DNA from: an uncultured Flavobacteriales bacterium
Lineage (GTDB): Bacteria > Bacteroidota > Bacteroidia > Flavobacteriales_D > Parvicellaceae
Assembly: GCA_938084875.1 (NCBI GenBank)
Contig: CALKFX010000197.1
Span: 1 to 7,827, forward strand
DNA length: 7,827 nt
Direction of reading: 5' to 3'
Shown in pieces: positions 1 to 6,604 of the stretch. The notes below the pieces were generated by a model. It saw only the letters and a program-made list of their open reading frames with translations. It did no database searches and had not been told where the DNA came from. The number at the start of each line of letters is the position of its first letter. Position 1 is the first letter of the stretch. The translations under genes were made by a program, and so were the position numbers.

Positions 1-47
1 ATTTAACAATAGAATAATATGTAGCGTACTAATTTTCTAAATTTATC

Positions 48-55
48 TATATTTG
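48..55 (+). promoter_or_regulatory. Bacteroidota-type -7 promoter element for the tRNA gene
   Basis: The sequence TATATTTG matches the Bacteroidota -7 consensus TAnnTTTG at every fixed position. It ends 11 bp before the mature tRNA 5' end at 67, so transcription would start around 60-63 and leave a very short leader for RNase P to remove. No good -33 TTG is visible at the usual 17-23 bp upstream spacing (that stretch holds GTAG and GTACT), so the call rests on the -7 box and its position. Confidence 0.6.
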
Positions 56-66
56 TCGCCTTAAAT

Positions 67-140
67 GGCGCGGTAGCTCAGACGGTTAGAGCGCAGGATT
101 CATAACCCTGAGGTCGGGGGTTCGATTCCCCCCCGCGCCA
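67..140 (+). tRNA. tRNA with CAT anticodon, probably elongator tRNA-Met
   Basis: A full 74-nt cloverleaf can be folded by hand. The acceptor stem is GGCGCGG (67-73) with CCGCGCC (133-139), and A140 is the discriminator. The D stem is GCTC/GAGC (76-79, 89-92), the anticodon stem 94-98/106-110, and the T stem GGGGG/CCCCC (116-120, 128-132) closes the loop TTCGATT. The anticodon CAT is at 101-103. The terminal CCA is not encoded. It is unlikely to be the initiator: the first acceptor pair is G-C rather than a mismatch, and the anticodon stem has A98 opposite C106 where initiators have a third G-C pair. CAT could also belong to tRNA-Ile2, whose C34 is modified to lysidine; sequence alone does not exclude this. 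A run of eight T (158-165) follows but has no adjacent hairpin. Confidence 0.93.
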
Positions 141-184
141 CTTTAAATTCATTCCTATTTTTTTTATGTTAGTATTTCCAGCAA

Positions 185-192
185 TAAGTTTT
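185..192 (+). promoter_or_regulatory. Weak candidate -7 element for the repair operon
   Basis: TAAGTTTT matches five of the six fixed positions of TAnnTTTG and would give a leader of roughly 45-50 nt before the ATG at 246. A second, equally imperfect box, TAATTTTA, lies at 234-241, with TTTC (208-211) 22 bp upstream as a possible -33 element. Used as a promoter, that box would start transcription almost on the ATG and give a nearly leaderless mRNA. Neither is convincing in such A/T-rich DNA. Read-through from the tRNA gene 105 bp upstream is a third possibility. Confidence 0.22.
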
Positions 193-245
193 ATTTAATA
201 TTAAACGTTTCTAAAGCTTTTTTTAAAAAAGTATAATTTTATTTA

Positions 246-1250
246 ATGAAGAATCCCTTATTGGTGTTTAATCAAAATGGAATTTATTGTCCTAAAGCTA
301 AAATTTATATAGATGCTTGGAAACCAGTAGATAAGGTTATAATATCCCATGCTCATGCAGACCATTCTAAATATGGTCATCAACATTATCTAACCCATCC
401 CAATAGTGTTCCTATTGTAAAACATAGGTTGGGAAATATAAATATAGAAAGTAAAGAGTGGGGAGAGAAGTTTGCTATCAATGGAGTACAATTTTCTTTA
501 CATCCAGCAGGACATATTATTGGCTCTTCTCAAGTAAGAGTAGAATACAAAGGAGATGTTTGGGTATATAGTGGAGACTACAAAAGAGAAAATGATGGTA
601 TTTCAACACCTTTTGAACCTGTTAAATGCAATACGTTTATTACAGAATGTACTTTTGGATTGCCAGCTTTTAACTGGAAAAAACAAGAGATTGTCATTAA
701 TGAAATCAATGATTTTTGGAAAGAATGTAAGGCTAATAATCAAACAGCAGTATTATTTGCTTACAGTTTAGGAAAAGCTCAACGTCTTATTGCCAATTTA
801 AATCTTGAAATAGGAAAAATATATACCCATGGAGCAGTAGAAAATCTAAATGAGGTAATAAGAACCTATAAAAATTTGCCCAAAACCTATAGAATAACTA
901 GAGAAACTAAAAAAGAAGATCTAATTGGTAATTTAGTAATTGCTCCACCAAGTACCCATGGATCACCATGGTTAAAAAAAATGGTTCCTTATGTTACTTC
1001 TTCATCTAGTGGATGGATGACTTTTAGAGGAAATAGAAGAAGAAGAGCTATTGATAGAGGATTTGTGCTTTCAGATCATGTAGATTGGAAAGATTTGATT
1101 CAGACTATTGAAGATACTGAAGCAAAAAATATAGTATGTACTCATGGTTATAAAGATATTTTTTCTAAATATTTAAACGAGAATGGGTACAACTCATTTA
1201 TAGAAAACACCCCTTTTCAAGAAGAGGAAATAATTGAAAATAATGTTTGA
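246..1250 (+). CDS. Ligase-associated MBL/beta-CASP exonuclease
   Basis: This 334-residue protein is a metallo-beta-lactamase-fold nuclease with a beta-CASP domain, of the type found beside bacterial ATP-dependent DNA ligases (TIGR04122-like). Visible motifs are HAHADH at 35-40 for metal binding, AGH ending at H90, SGDY at 109-112, and the beta-CASP acid in TECTFG (E134). Further along are YTHG at 193-196, SDHVD at 276-280 and CTHG at 298-301. The family is related to SNM1/Pso2 and CPSF-73 nucleases and is predicted to trim DNA ends with divalent metal. The length is normal for the family. The ATG is chosen because the conserved N-terminus (FNQNGIYCP) follows at once and no upstream in-frame start is needed. 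It is the first gene of the operon, and its last 8 bp overlap the ligase gene. No signal peptide is visible, so it should be cytoplasmic. The family assignment is firm; exact substrate and polarity are inferred. Confidence 0.93.
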   Translation: MKNPLLVFNQNGIYCPKAKIYIDAWKPVDKVIISHAHADHSKYGHQHYLTHPNSVPIVKHRLGNINIESKEWGEKFAINGVQFSLHPAGHIIGSSQVRVEYKGDVWVYSGDYKRENDGISTPFEPVKCNTFITECTFGLPAFNWKKQEIVINEINDFWKECKANNQTAVLFAYSLGKAQRLIANLNLEIGKIYTHGAVENLNEVIRTYKNLPKTYRITRETKKEDLIGNLVIAPPSTHGSPWLKKMVPYVTSSSSGWMTFRGNRRRRAIDRGFVLSDHVDWKDLIQTIEDTEAKNIVCTHGYKDIFSKYLNENGYNSFIENTPFQEEEIIENNV

Positions 1251-2844
1251 TTTTGCAGATTTAGTAGAGCAGATTGATAAAACCAATAAAACCAATCTAA
1301 AAGTTAAAGCATTGGAGAAATTTTTTTCTAGTGCATCAGACCAAGACAAGGTTTGGGCAATTGCTTTATTTTCATCTAAAAAACCTAAAAGATCTATCCA
1401 AACTTCCGATTTAAGAGTATATGCTGCACAAATAGCCAAAATTCCATTATGGCTTTTTGAAGAAAGCTACCATATAGTTGGCGATTTGGCAGAAACTATT
1501 GCACTTGTAGTTCCAGAATCTAAAGAAAGCATTAAACCACCTACTTTAACACAATTGATTAAAGAAATAAAAGATTTAAAAAATTTAGATGAAATAAACC
1601 AGCGAGAGTATTTAATAAATAGATGGAGTCAATTAAATTACTATTCAAAATTTGTCTTTAATAAACTTATTACGGGTGCGTTTCGTATTGGAGTTAGTCA
1701 AAAGTTAATGACAAAATCCATAGCCAATGTTACTGGAATAGACCAAGATACAATTGCTTATCAAATCATGGGCAATTGGAATCCTGAAAATACTACTTAT
1801 GAGCAATTAATTTTGTCACCTAGAAAGGAAGATTTTATTTATAAACCTTATCCTTTTTATCTAGCAAATCCTATAGATCAAGATCTTGAAAATTTAGGTT
1901 CATCTTCTAATTGGGTTTATGAAAATAAGTGGGATGGAATAAGAGCTCAATTAATAAAGAGAAATGATGAAGTAATGATTTGGTCTAGAGGAGAAGAACT
2001 AATTAGCAAACAATTCCCCGAGCTTTTAGAGATGGGTGCTTTTTTAAGTAATGGCACTGTTATTGATGGTGAAATACTTCCATTTAAAGATGGTAAAATA
2101 GGATCTTTTAATGATTTACAGAAAAGATTGGGGCGTAAAAATGTTGGAAAAAAAACTCTTGAAAATAGTCCTGTAATTTTAAAAGCTTACGATTTATTAG
2201 AATTAGATAATTCAGATTTAAGAAATCAGAAATATATAGACAGAAGAAAATCTCTAGAAAAAATAGTTTTTTTTCTTAAAAATGAAAAACTTGAGCTCTC
2301 TAAATATTATTTTTTCAATAATTGGAAGGAAGTAGAAACAGCCCATTATAATGCTCGTATTAATAAGAGTGAGGGCTTGATGATTAAAAATATAAATGCA
2401 TCTTATAAAGTTGGAAGAAAAAAAGGAGATTGGTGGAAGTGGAAGGTAGATCCATTAACGATTGATGCTGTTTTAACTTATGCTATGAGAGGACATGGTA
2501 GAAGGGCTAATTTATTCACAGACTATACTTTTGCTCTGTGGAAAACAAATGACAATGGGGATAGAGAGCTTGTGACTTTTGCTAAAGCTTATTCTGGACT
2601 AACCGATAAGGAGTTTAAACAAGTAGATGCTTTTATTAAGAAAAACACTTTGGAAAGATTTGGACCCGTAAGAAGTGTACAAGCTAAATTAGTATTTGAA
2701 ATAGCTTTTGAGGGAATTGCAAGTTCTTCTAGACATAAATCGGGTGTTGCTGTAAGATTTCCTAGAATTTTAAGATGGAGACAAGACAAAACCATACAAG
2801 ATGCCAATTCTATTTACGATCTTAAAAGTTTAATTAATGAGTGA
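1243..2844 (+). CDS. ATP-dependent DNA ligase, ligase-cluster type
   Basis: This 533-residue ATP-dependent DNA ligase would seal nicks through an enzyme-AMP intermediate. In order it has an N-terminal DNA-binding domain (about 1-205), a nucleotidyltransferase domain (about 206-405) and a C-terminal OB domain (about 406-533). Motif I is ENKWDGIR at 227-234 with the lysine to be adenylated at K229. SRGEE is at 248-252, DGEI at 275-278 (motif III), AYDLLEL at 315-321, SEGLMIKN at 376-383 (motif IV) and WWKWK at 397-401 (motif V). The OB domain carries FEIAFEGI at 485-492 and RFPRILRWRQDK at 505-516 (motif VI). It has no LigD polymerase or phosphoesterase domain, so it is not a Ku/LigD end-joining ligase. 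The ATG at 1243 is preferred because MFDFA lines up with the usual family start (M-x-x-F-A). An in-frame TTG at 1234 would add three residues. It overlaps the exonuclease by 8 bp and the helicase by 8 bp. Confidence 0.95.
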   Translation: MFDFADLVEQIDKTNKTNLKVKALEKFFSSASDQDKVWAIALFSSKKPKRSIQTSDLRVYAAQIAKIPLWLFEESYHIVGDLAETIALVVPESKESIKPPTLTQLIKEIKDLKNLDEINQREYLINRWSQLNYYSKFVFNKLITGAFRIGVSQKLMTKSIANVTGIDQDTIAYQIMGNWNPENTTYEQLILSPRKEDFIYKPYPFYLANPIDQDLENLGSSSNWVYENKWDGIRAQLIKRNDEVMIWSRGEELISKQFPELLEMGAFLSNGTVIDGEILPFKDGKIGSFNDLQKRLGRKNVGKKTLENSPVILKAYDLLELDNSDLRNQKYIDRRKSLEKIVFFLKNEKLELSKYYFFNNWKEVETAHYNARINKSEGLMIKNINASYKVGRKKGDWWKWKVDPLTIDAVLTYAMRGHGRRANLFTDYTFALWKTNDNGDRELVTFAKAYSGLTDKEFKQVDAFIKKNTLERFGPVRSVQAKLVFEIAFEGIASSSRHKSGVAVRFPRILRWRQDKTIQDANSIYDLKSLINE

Positions 2845-5275
2845 TTACTCAAATTTTAAAAATTGGATTGTAAAATGGATGGATTCTAAAGATTGGAAAC
2901 CACAAAAGTTTCAGTATGAAACTTGGAAGGAAGTTTTAAAAGGGCAATCAGGTTTAATTAATGCGCCTACGGGATCTGGAAAAACACTTTCATTACTTCC
3001 AGCAATTCTTTGGCCTACTATAAATCATTCTAAAAAAACCAATCATTTAATTTGTTTATGGATAACTCCACTTAGGTCATTGTCCCAACAAATTAAGATT
3101 TCAATTGAAGAGTTTTTAACTGATAATAATTTAAACCTTTCCATAGGGATTAGAAATGGGGATACTTCGGCTAAAGAAAGAAATAAGCAGCGTAATAAAC
3201 TTCCTAATATTTTAGTTACTACACCCGAAAGTCTACAATTAATAATTTCTTCAAAGGATTGGAAGAATAAATTTTCATTTCTCAATACGATAGTAGTAGA
3301 TGAATGGCATGAATTAATAGGTTCTAAAAGAGGAGTTCAGGTAGAATTGTGTTTAGCTGCAATAAGGCATTTTAATACCAGCACTTCAATTTGGGGAATA
3401 TCTGCTACTATTGGAAATATTGAGCAAGCAAAAGATGTTTTATTGGGAAATTTTAAAAGTGAAAATAATGGTGTTTTAATTAAATCCAATATCAAAAAAA
3501 AGATAAAAGTTAAATCCATTGCACCAAAGCAAATTAAGCATATGCCTTGGAGAGGGCATTTAGGAATCAATCTTACAACTGAGTTAATACCAATTTTAAA
3601 AAAAAGTAAATCAACACTAATATTTACCAATACTAGATCTCAATGTGAATTATGGTACCAAAAACTTCTTGAAAAAATGCCTGAATTGGCAGGGGATATG
3701 GCCATGCATCATGGAAGTATTGATAGAAATATAAGGCTTTGGGTAGAAAATGCTGTTAGAAATGAAAAATTAAAAGTAGTAGTTTGTACTTCTAGTTTAG
3801 ATTTGGGAGTAGATTTTCACCCAGTAGAGTCTATTGTTCAAATTGGTGGTCCAAAGGGAGTAGCAAGATTTATTCAAAGAGCTGGAAGAAGTGGACATAG
3901 ACCTAAAGAAGTTAGTAAAATATATTTTTTACCAACACATGCTATAGAACTTATTGAAGCAGCAGCATTAAACAAAGCAGTTAAAAAAGATTTTGTAGAG
4001 CAAAGAATTCCTTATATATTAAGTTTTGATGTTCTCATACAGTTTCTAGTTTCTTTAGCAGTTTCCGATGGTTTTTTTCCAGAGCAGACCTTGAAGTTTA
4101 TTAAAAAAACGCATGCTTTTTCTAGTATAAATAACGAAGAGTGGGAGTGGGTTTTAAGAAACATAACACTTGGATCTCAAAGTTTAAAAGCCTACGATGA
4201 ATATAAAAGAGTAGAGATTTTAGAAAATGGTCTTTTTAAAGTTAATAGTAGGAAAACTGCAATGAGACACAGGGTTCAAATTGGGACTATAGTTAGTGAT
4301 GCGCTTTTACAATTAAAATCTATTAACGGTAGAAAACTTGGAAAAATAGAGGAGTGGTTTATCTCCAAATTAAGTAAAGGCGAAGTTTTTTTATTTGGAG
4401 GGCAATATTATAAAATTTTTCAAATAAAAAATATGGAAGTAATAGTAAAGAAATCTAAAGCTAAAAAAGGAAAGATTGTAAGTTGGATGGGAGGAAGAAT
4501 GGGTTTTAGTTCTTACATGAGTGAATTACTTAGAGCGGAGTTATATGACTTAAATAAATCTTTTTTATCCAACACTGAAAACCCATTAAATTACCTTACA
4601 GAAAAACAACTTGAGTTTTCTGCAATTCCAAACTCTGAAGAGTTTCTTATTGAATCTTTCAAAACAAAGGATGGTTTTCATACAATTTTTTATCCATTTG
4701 AAGGAAGATTTATCCATGAAGCTTTAAGTCATTTAATTGCTTACCGAATAAGCTTATTAAATCCAATATCATTTTCTTTGGCCTATAATGATTATGGATT
4801 TGAACTATTAAGCGATGAGTTTTTAGATGTTCAAGATATTTTAGATAATAATTTGTGGGACGATTCACATTTGTTTCAAGATCTTAACGATAGCATTAAT
4901 ACTTCTGAAATGGCAAGAAGAAAATTTAGAGATATAGCAGTTATTTCCGGTTTGGTTTTTAAAGGACTGCCCAATCAAAGAAAAGGAAATAGAGATTTAC
5001 AGTCTGGAAGTCAATTGCTTTTTGATGTTTTTAGAGATTATGAACCAGATAATTTATTATATAAGCAATCGATTAATGAAACTTTTGAATATCAGTTGGA
5101 AGAAGGCAGATTACGGAATGCTTTGAAAAGAATTAAAATTCAAAAACTAATTTGGAAACAGATTCCTTATCCATCTCCATTTTCATTTCCTATAATTACA
5201 GATCGAATGAGGGAAAATCTAAGTAGTGAAAAGTTTGAAGATCGAATTAAAAAAATGTTGGAAGAATACCAATGA
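2837..5275 (+). CDS. Ligase-associated DEXH-box helicase (Lhr-Core type)
   Basis: This 812-residue superfamily 2 helicase is related to the core of Lhr (TIGR04121-like). The motifs run in order: I APTGSGKT (43-50), Ia TPLRSL (77-82), Ib TTPESL (128-133), II DEWH (155-158), III SAT (189-191), IV around LIFTNTR (261-267), V around TSSLDLGVDF (318-327) and VI QRAGRSGH (347-354). A winged-helix region and the Lhr-specific C-terminal part follow, including SWMGGRMGF at 549-557. It is about half the length of full Lhr and lacks the long Lhr C-terminal extension, as expected for Lhr-Core. Homologues are ATP-dependent 3'-to-5' translocases that unwind DNA or RNA-DNA duplexes. Here it probably opens or exposes DNA for the neighbouring nucleases and ligase. 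The start codon lies inside the end of the ligase gene (ATGAGTGA), and the stop overlaps the pdeM start. Confidence 0.95.
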   Translation: MSDYSNFKNWIVKWMDSKDWKPQKFQYETWKEVLKGQSGLINAPTGSGKTLSLLPAILWPTINHSKKTNHLICLWITPLRSLSQQIKISIEEFLTDNNLNLSIGIRNGDTSAKERNKQRNKLPNILVTTPESLQLIISSKDWKNKFSFLNTIVVDEWHELIGSKRGVQVELCLAAIRHFNTSTSIWGISATIGNIEQAKDVLLGNFKSENNGVLIKSNIKKKIKVKSIAPKQIKHMPWRGHLGINLTTELIPILKKSKSTLIFTNTRSQCELWYQKLLEKMPELAGDMAMHHGSIDRNIRLWVENAVRNEKLKVVVCTSSLDLGVDFHPVESIVQIGGPKGVARFIQRAGRSGHRPKEVSKIYFLPTHAIELIEAAALNKAVKKDFVEQRIPYILSFDVLIQFLVSLAVSDGFFPEQTLKFIKKTHAFSSINNEEWEWVLRNITLGSQSLKAYDEYKRVEILENGLFKVNSRKTAMRHRVQIGTIVSDALLQLKSINGRKLGKIEEWFISKLSKGEVFLFGGQYYKIFQIKNMEVIVKKSKAKKGKIVSWMGGRMGFSSYMSELLRAELYDLNKSFLSNTENPLNYLTEKQLEFSAIPNSEEFLIESFKTKDGFHTIFYPFEGRFIHEALSHLIAYRISLLNPISFSLAYNDYGFELLSDEFLDVQDILDNNLWDDSHLFQDLNDSINTSEMARRKFRDIAVISGLVFKGLPNQRKGNRDLQSGSQLLFDVFRDYEPDNLLYKQSINETFEYQLEEGRLRNALKRIKIQKLIWKQIPYPSPFSFPIITDRMRENLSSEKFEDRIKKMLEEYQ

Positions 5276-5907
5276 AAAGTATAAAGAAAATAATCCATGA
5301 TCAAACTCTTACTTTTGATATTAGAAAAGTTGTTTTTTGGAAAGAAACTTCATCTTTAATTTTAAGTGATGTTCATGTAGGTAAAATAACTCATTTTAGA
5401 AAAAACGGTATATCTATACCTTCTTTTCCTTCTTTAAACAATTTAAATATTTTAAAGTCTGCTATTAAAGATTACAATCCTAAACAAGTAGTGTTTCTAG
5501 GAGATTTGTTTCACTCGGACTATAATTTAGAGTGGGATGAATGGCTTTTATTTTTAAAAACTTCCAAAATTACTTTCAAGCTAATAATTGGAAACCATGA
5601 TTCAGTAAATTTTAAGTTTAAAAATTTAAATATTTTAAAATATTGGAATATCTCTCCCTTTTTTTTCTCTCATTTCCCTGTAAAAGATTCAAAAATATTT
5701 AATCTATGTGGTCATATTCATCCTTCATTTTTACTAAAAGGAAAAGGCAAACAAAAAATTAAACTTCCTTGTTTCTACATTTCAAAAAAAAACATAATTT
5801 TTCCATCTTTTGGAGAATTTACTGGCACGCATAATTTAAAGTTGGACAATAATGGCGATGAATTAATTTTAATATCAAAAAATGAGTTATTTCATTTGGA
5901 TTCTTAA
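5272..5907 (+). CDS. pdeM: Ligase-associated metallophosphoesterase PdeM
   Basis: This 211-residue calcineurin-like metallophosphoesterase belongs to the DNA-ligase-associated family (TIGR04123-like, PdeM/MPE). The metal-binding set is complete: DVH at 33-35, GD at 77-78, GNHD at 107-110, SH at 133-134 and GHIH at 147-150. The family's C-terminal FPSFGEFTG is also present, near 178-186. The P. putida homologue is a manganese-dependent DNA phosphodiesterase, so this protein probably clips or trims DNA in the same repair pathway; that activity is carried over from the family. It is the last gene of the operon. Its ATG overlaps the helicase stop in the ATGA arrangement, which favours coupled translation. 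Length is normal, with no signal peptide or membrane segment. Confidence 0.94.
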   Translation: MKSIKKIIHDQTLTFDIRKVVFWKETSSLILSDVHVGKITHFRKNGISIPSFPSLNNLNILKSAIKDYNPKQVVFLGDLFHSDYNLEWDEWLLFLKTSKITFKLIIGNHDSVNFKFKNLNILKYWNISPFFFSHFPVKDSKIFNLCGHIHPSFLLKGKGKQKIKLPCFYISKKNIIFPSFGEFTGTHNLKLDNNGDELILISKNELFHLDS

Positions 5908-5919
5908 AGTTAATTTTCA

Positions 5920-5963
5920 TGATTTACTACTCTTAATCAATGTTTTTATCCATGTTTTTTTTT
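5920..5963 (+). terminator. Weak terminator candidate after pdeM
   Basis: A 5-bp stem TGATT/AATCA (5920-5924 with 5935-5939, 10-nt loop) is followed by TGTTTTT, and a run of nine T lies slightly further on at 5955-5963. The position, 12 bp after the pdeM stop, is right for the operon end. The stem has only one G-C pair and a large loop, so it may be too weak to terminate by itself. Confidence 0.25.
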
Positions 5964-5986
5964 AAATTCTTTACTTAAAATCATTC

Positions 5987-6046
5987 TACACTTAAATTAG
6001 AGTGTAATAGGAAATAAAAGTTATGATAAGTTATATTTTTAGTGTA
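5987..6046 (+). repeat. Three copies of AGTGTA upstream of a promoter
   Basis: TACACT at 5987-5992 and AGTGTA at 6001-6006 form a perfect 6-bp inverted repeat with an 8-nt spacer. A second direct AGTGTA lies at 6041-6046, just before the candidate -33 element. The arrangement could be an operator or activator site for the promoter at 6048-6077. It could also be chance in A/T-rich DNA, and no known regulator motif is recognised. Confidence 0.35.
6018..6034 (+). repeat. Two AAGTTAT copies one helical turn apart
   Basis: AAGTTAT occurs at 6018-6024 and again at 6028-6034, so the copies are 10 bp apart and face the same side of the helix. They lie about 14-30 bp upstream of the candidate -33 element of the following promoter, where an activator could bind. 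The function is inferred from geometry only. Confidence 0.35.
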
Positions 6047-6047
6047 T

Positions 6048-6077
6048 ATTGTATGTAAATCAGGCTCTTTATTTTTG
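6048..6077 (+). promoter_or_regulatory. Bacteroidota-type promoter for the small gene, possibly also the transporter
   Basis: TATTTTTG at 6070-6077 matches TAnnTTTG at every fixed position. ATTG at 6048-6051 supplies the -33 TTG, with an 18-bp spacer that lies within the 17-23 bp reported for this phylum. Transcription would begin near 6083-6085, giving a leader of about 80 nt before the ATG at 6166. This is the best two-element promoter match in the window. Two sets of short repeats lie just upstream. Confidence 0.55.
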
Positions 6078-6122
6078 TTAATTCTGAATTACTCATACTG
6101 TTAAAAATATCTAAAACTGTAA

Positions 6123-6140
6123 CATTATTTCTTAATAATG
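6123..6140 (+). promoter_or_regulatory. AT-rich hairpin in the predicted leader of the small gene
   Basis: CATTATT (6123-6129) and AATAATG (6134-6140) form a perfect 7-bp inverted repeat around the loop TCTT. The hairpin ends 25 nt before the ATG at 6166 and lies inside the leader predicted from the promoter at 6048-6077. Only one pair is G-C, so the RNA structure would be weak. As DNA it could equally be a dyad binding site. No T-run follows, so it is not an intrinsic terminator. Confidence 0.3.
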
Positions 6141-6165
6141 AGTTAAATTACAAGATAATATAATT

Positions 6166-6525
6166 ATGAATGTAGAATTTAATACATATAACTTTATTTC
6201 TCATCTTAAATCTTTAAGAATTATATTCTTATCCTTTCTATTTATTTTTATGGCTAATTATATGTTCAATGTCTATACGTCACTTCTAGACATTAACTCA
6301 ATTTCCTATGAGATTTCAAAAGATTTTGAAAGTGAAAATACGGAAGAAAAAGAAAATGAGAGGGAAACAGAACGGGAAACTGAAATAGAGGATTATGATG
6401 AATTATTTCTATTATCTATATCAAATTCAAATATTGACATTCATTTTAAAAAAGTGTATGATCTATACATCCTATTTGAAAATTCTAATTGCAAGGAAGT
6501 TGATATTCCGCCTCCTATCAGCTAA
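6166..6525 (+). CDS. Small membrane-anchored or exported protein of unknown function
   Basis: I do not recognise this 119-residue protein. A hydrophobic stretch at about 17-34 (after K15 and R18) looks like a signal anchor or a late-starting signal peptide. A highly charged segment at 53-79 follows, dominated by E, K and R with a doubled RETE (66-73). The C-terminal part contains a mixed region with IHFKKVYDLYILF at 92-104, a single cysteine at 109, and ends in IPPPIS. Short proteins with an N-terminal hydrophobic segment and a proline-rich tail are common in Flavobacteriia, but I recall no function for them. Support for it being real: an uninterrupted frame, a good upstream promoter and a position filling the space before the transporter gene 108 bp away. 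No Shine-Dalgarno site is visible; the leader before the ATG is A/T-rich. It may be lineage-restricted and could be co-transcribed with the SulP gene. Confidence 0.6.
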   Translation: MNVEFNTYNFISHLKSLRIIFLSFLFIFMANYMFNVYTSLLDINSISYEISKDFESENTEEKENERETERETEIEDYDELFLLSISNSNIDIHFKKVYDLYILFENSNCKEVDIPPPIS

Positions 6526-6604
6526 TTAAATCTTTTGATTTTGCAGTTTAATCTATAATATTTCCATTCACTGTAATATCTATCCGTTCTTTTAATTAGT
6601 AATC

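Noticed and set aside
217..231. Near-palindrome of T and A runs before the exonuclease start as a terminator
   Set aside because: It has unequal T and A runs with no real loop and only one outer C-G pair; such tracts are common in this base composition.
67..245. The tRNA gene as an integration site for a mobile element
   Set aside because: No integrase, no direct repeat of the tRNA 3' end elsewhere in the window, and the downstream genes are a conserved chromosomal repair operon.
556..771. 71-codon frame on the plus strand inside the exonuclease gene
   Set aside because: It is a frame-shifted shadow of the conserved MBL nuclease coding sequence, with no independent support.
1194..1439. Open frame on the minus strand across the exonuclease-ligase junction
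   Set aside because: It is antisense to two well-supported conserved genes and its translation shows no recognisable domain; the same applies to the minus-strand frames at 2589-2807, 3043-3285 and 3337-3630.
246..5907. The four-gene cluster as an anti-phage defence system or Ku/LigD end-joining system
   Set aside because: Every product matches the known DNA-ligase-associated repair families; there is no Ku, no LigD polymerase domain, and no defence-type sensor or effector nearby.
5940..5978. Short reading frame of about 12 codons after pdeM
   Set aside because: It is almost all phenylalanine codons from T-runs and has no supporting leader; it is more likely part of the operon end.
6522..6599. 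9-bp inverted repeat CTAATTAAA / TTTAATTAG spanning the gap before the SulP gene
   Set aside because: It is entirely A/T apart from one pair, built on a self-complementary AATT core and separated by 60 bp, so chance is the simplest explanation.
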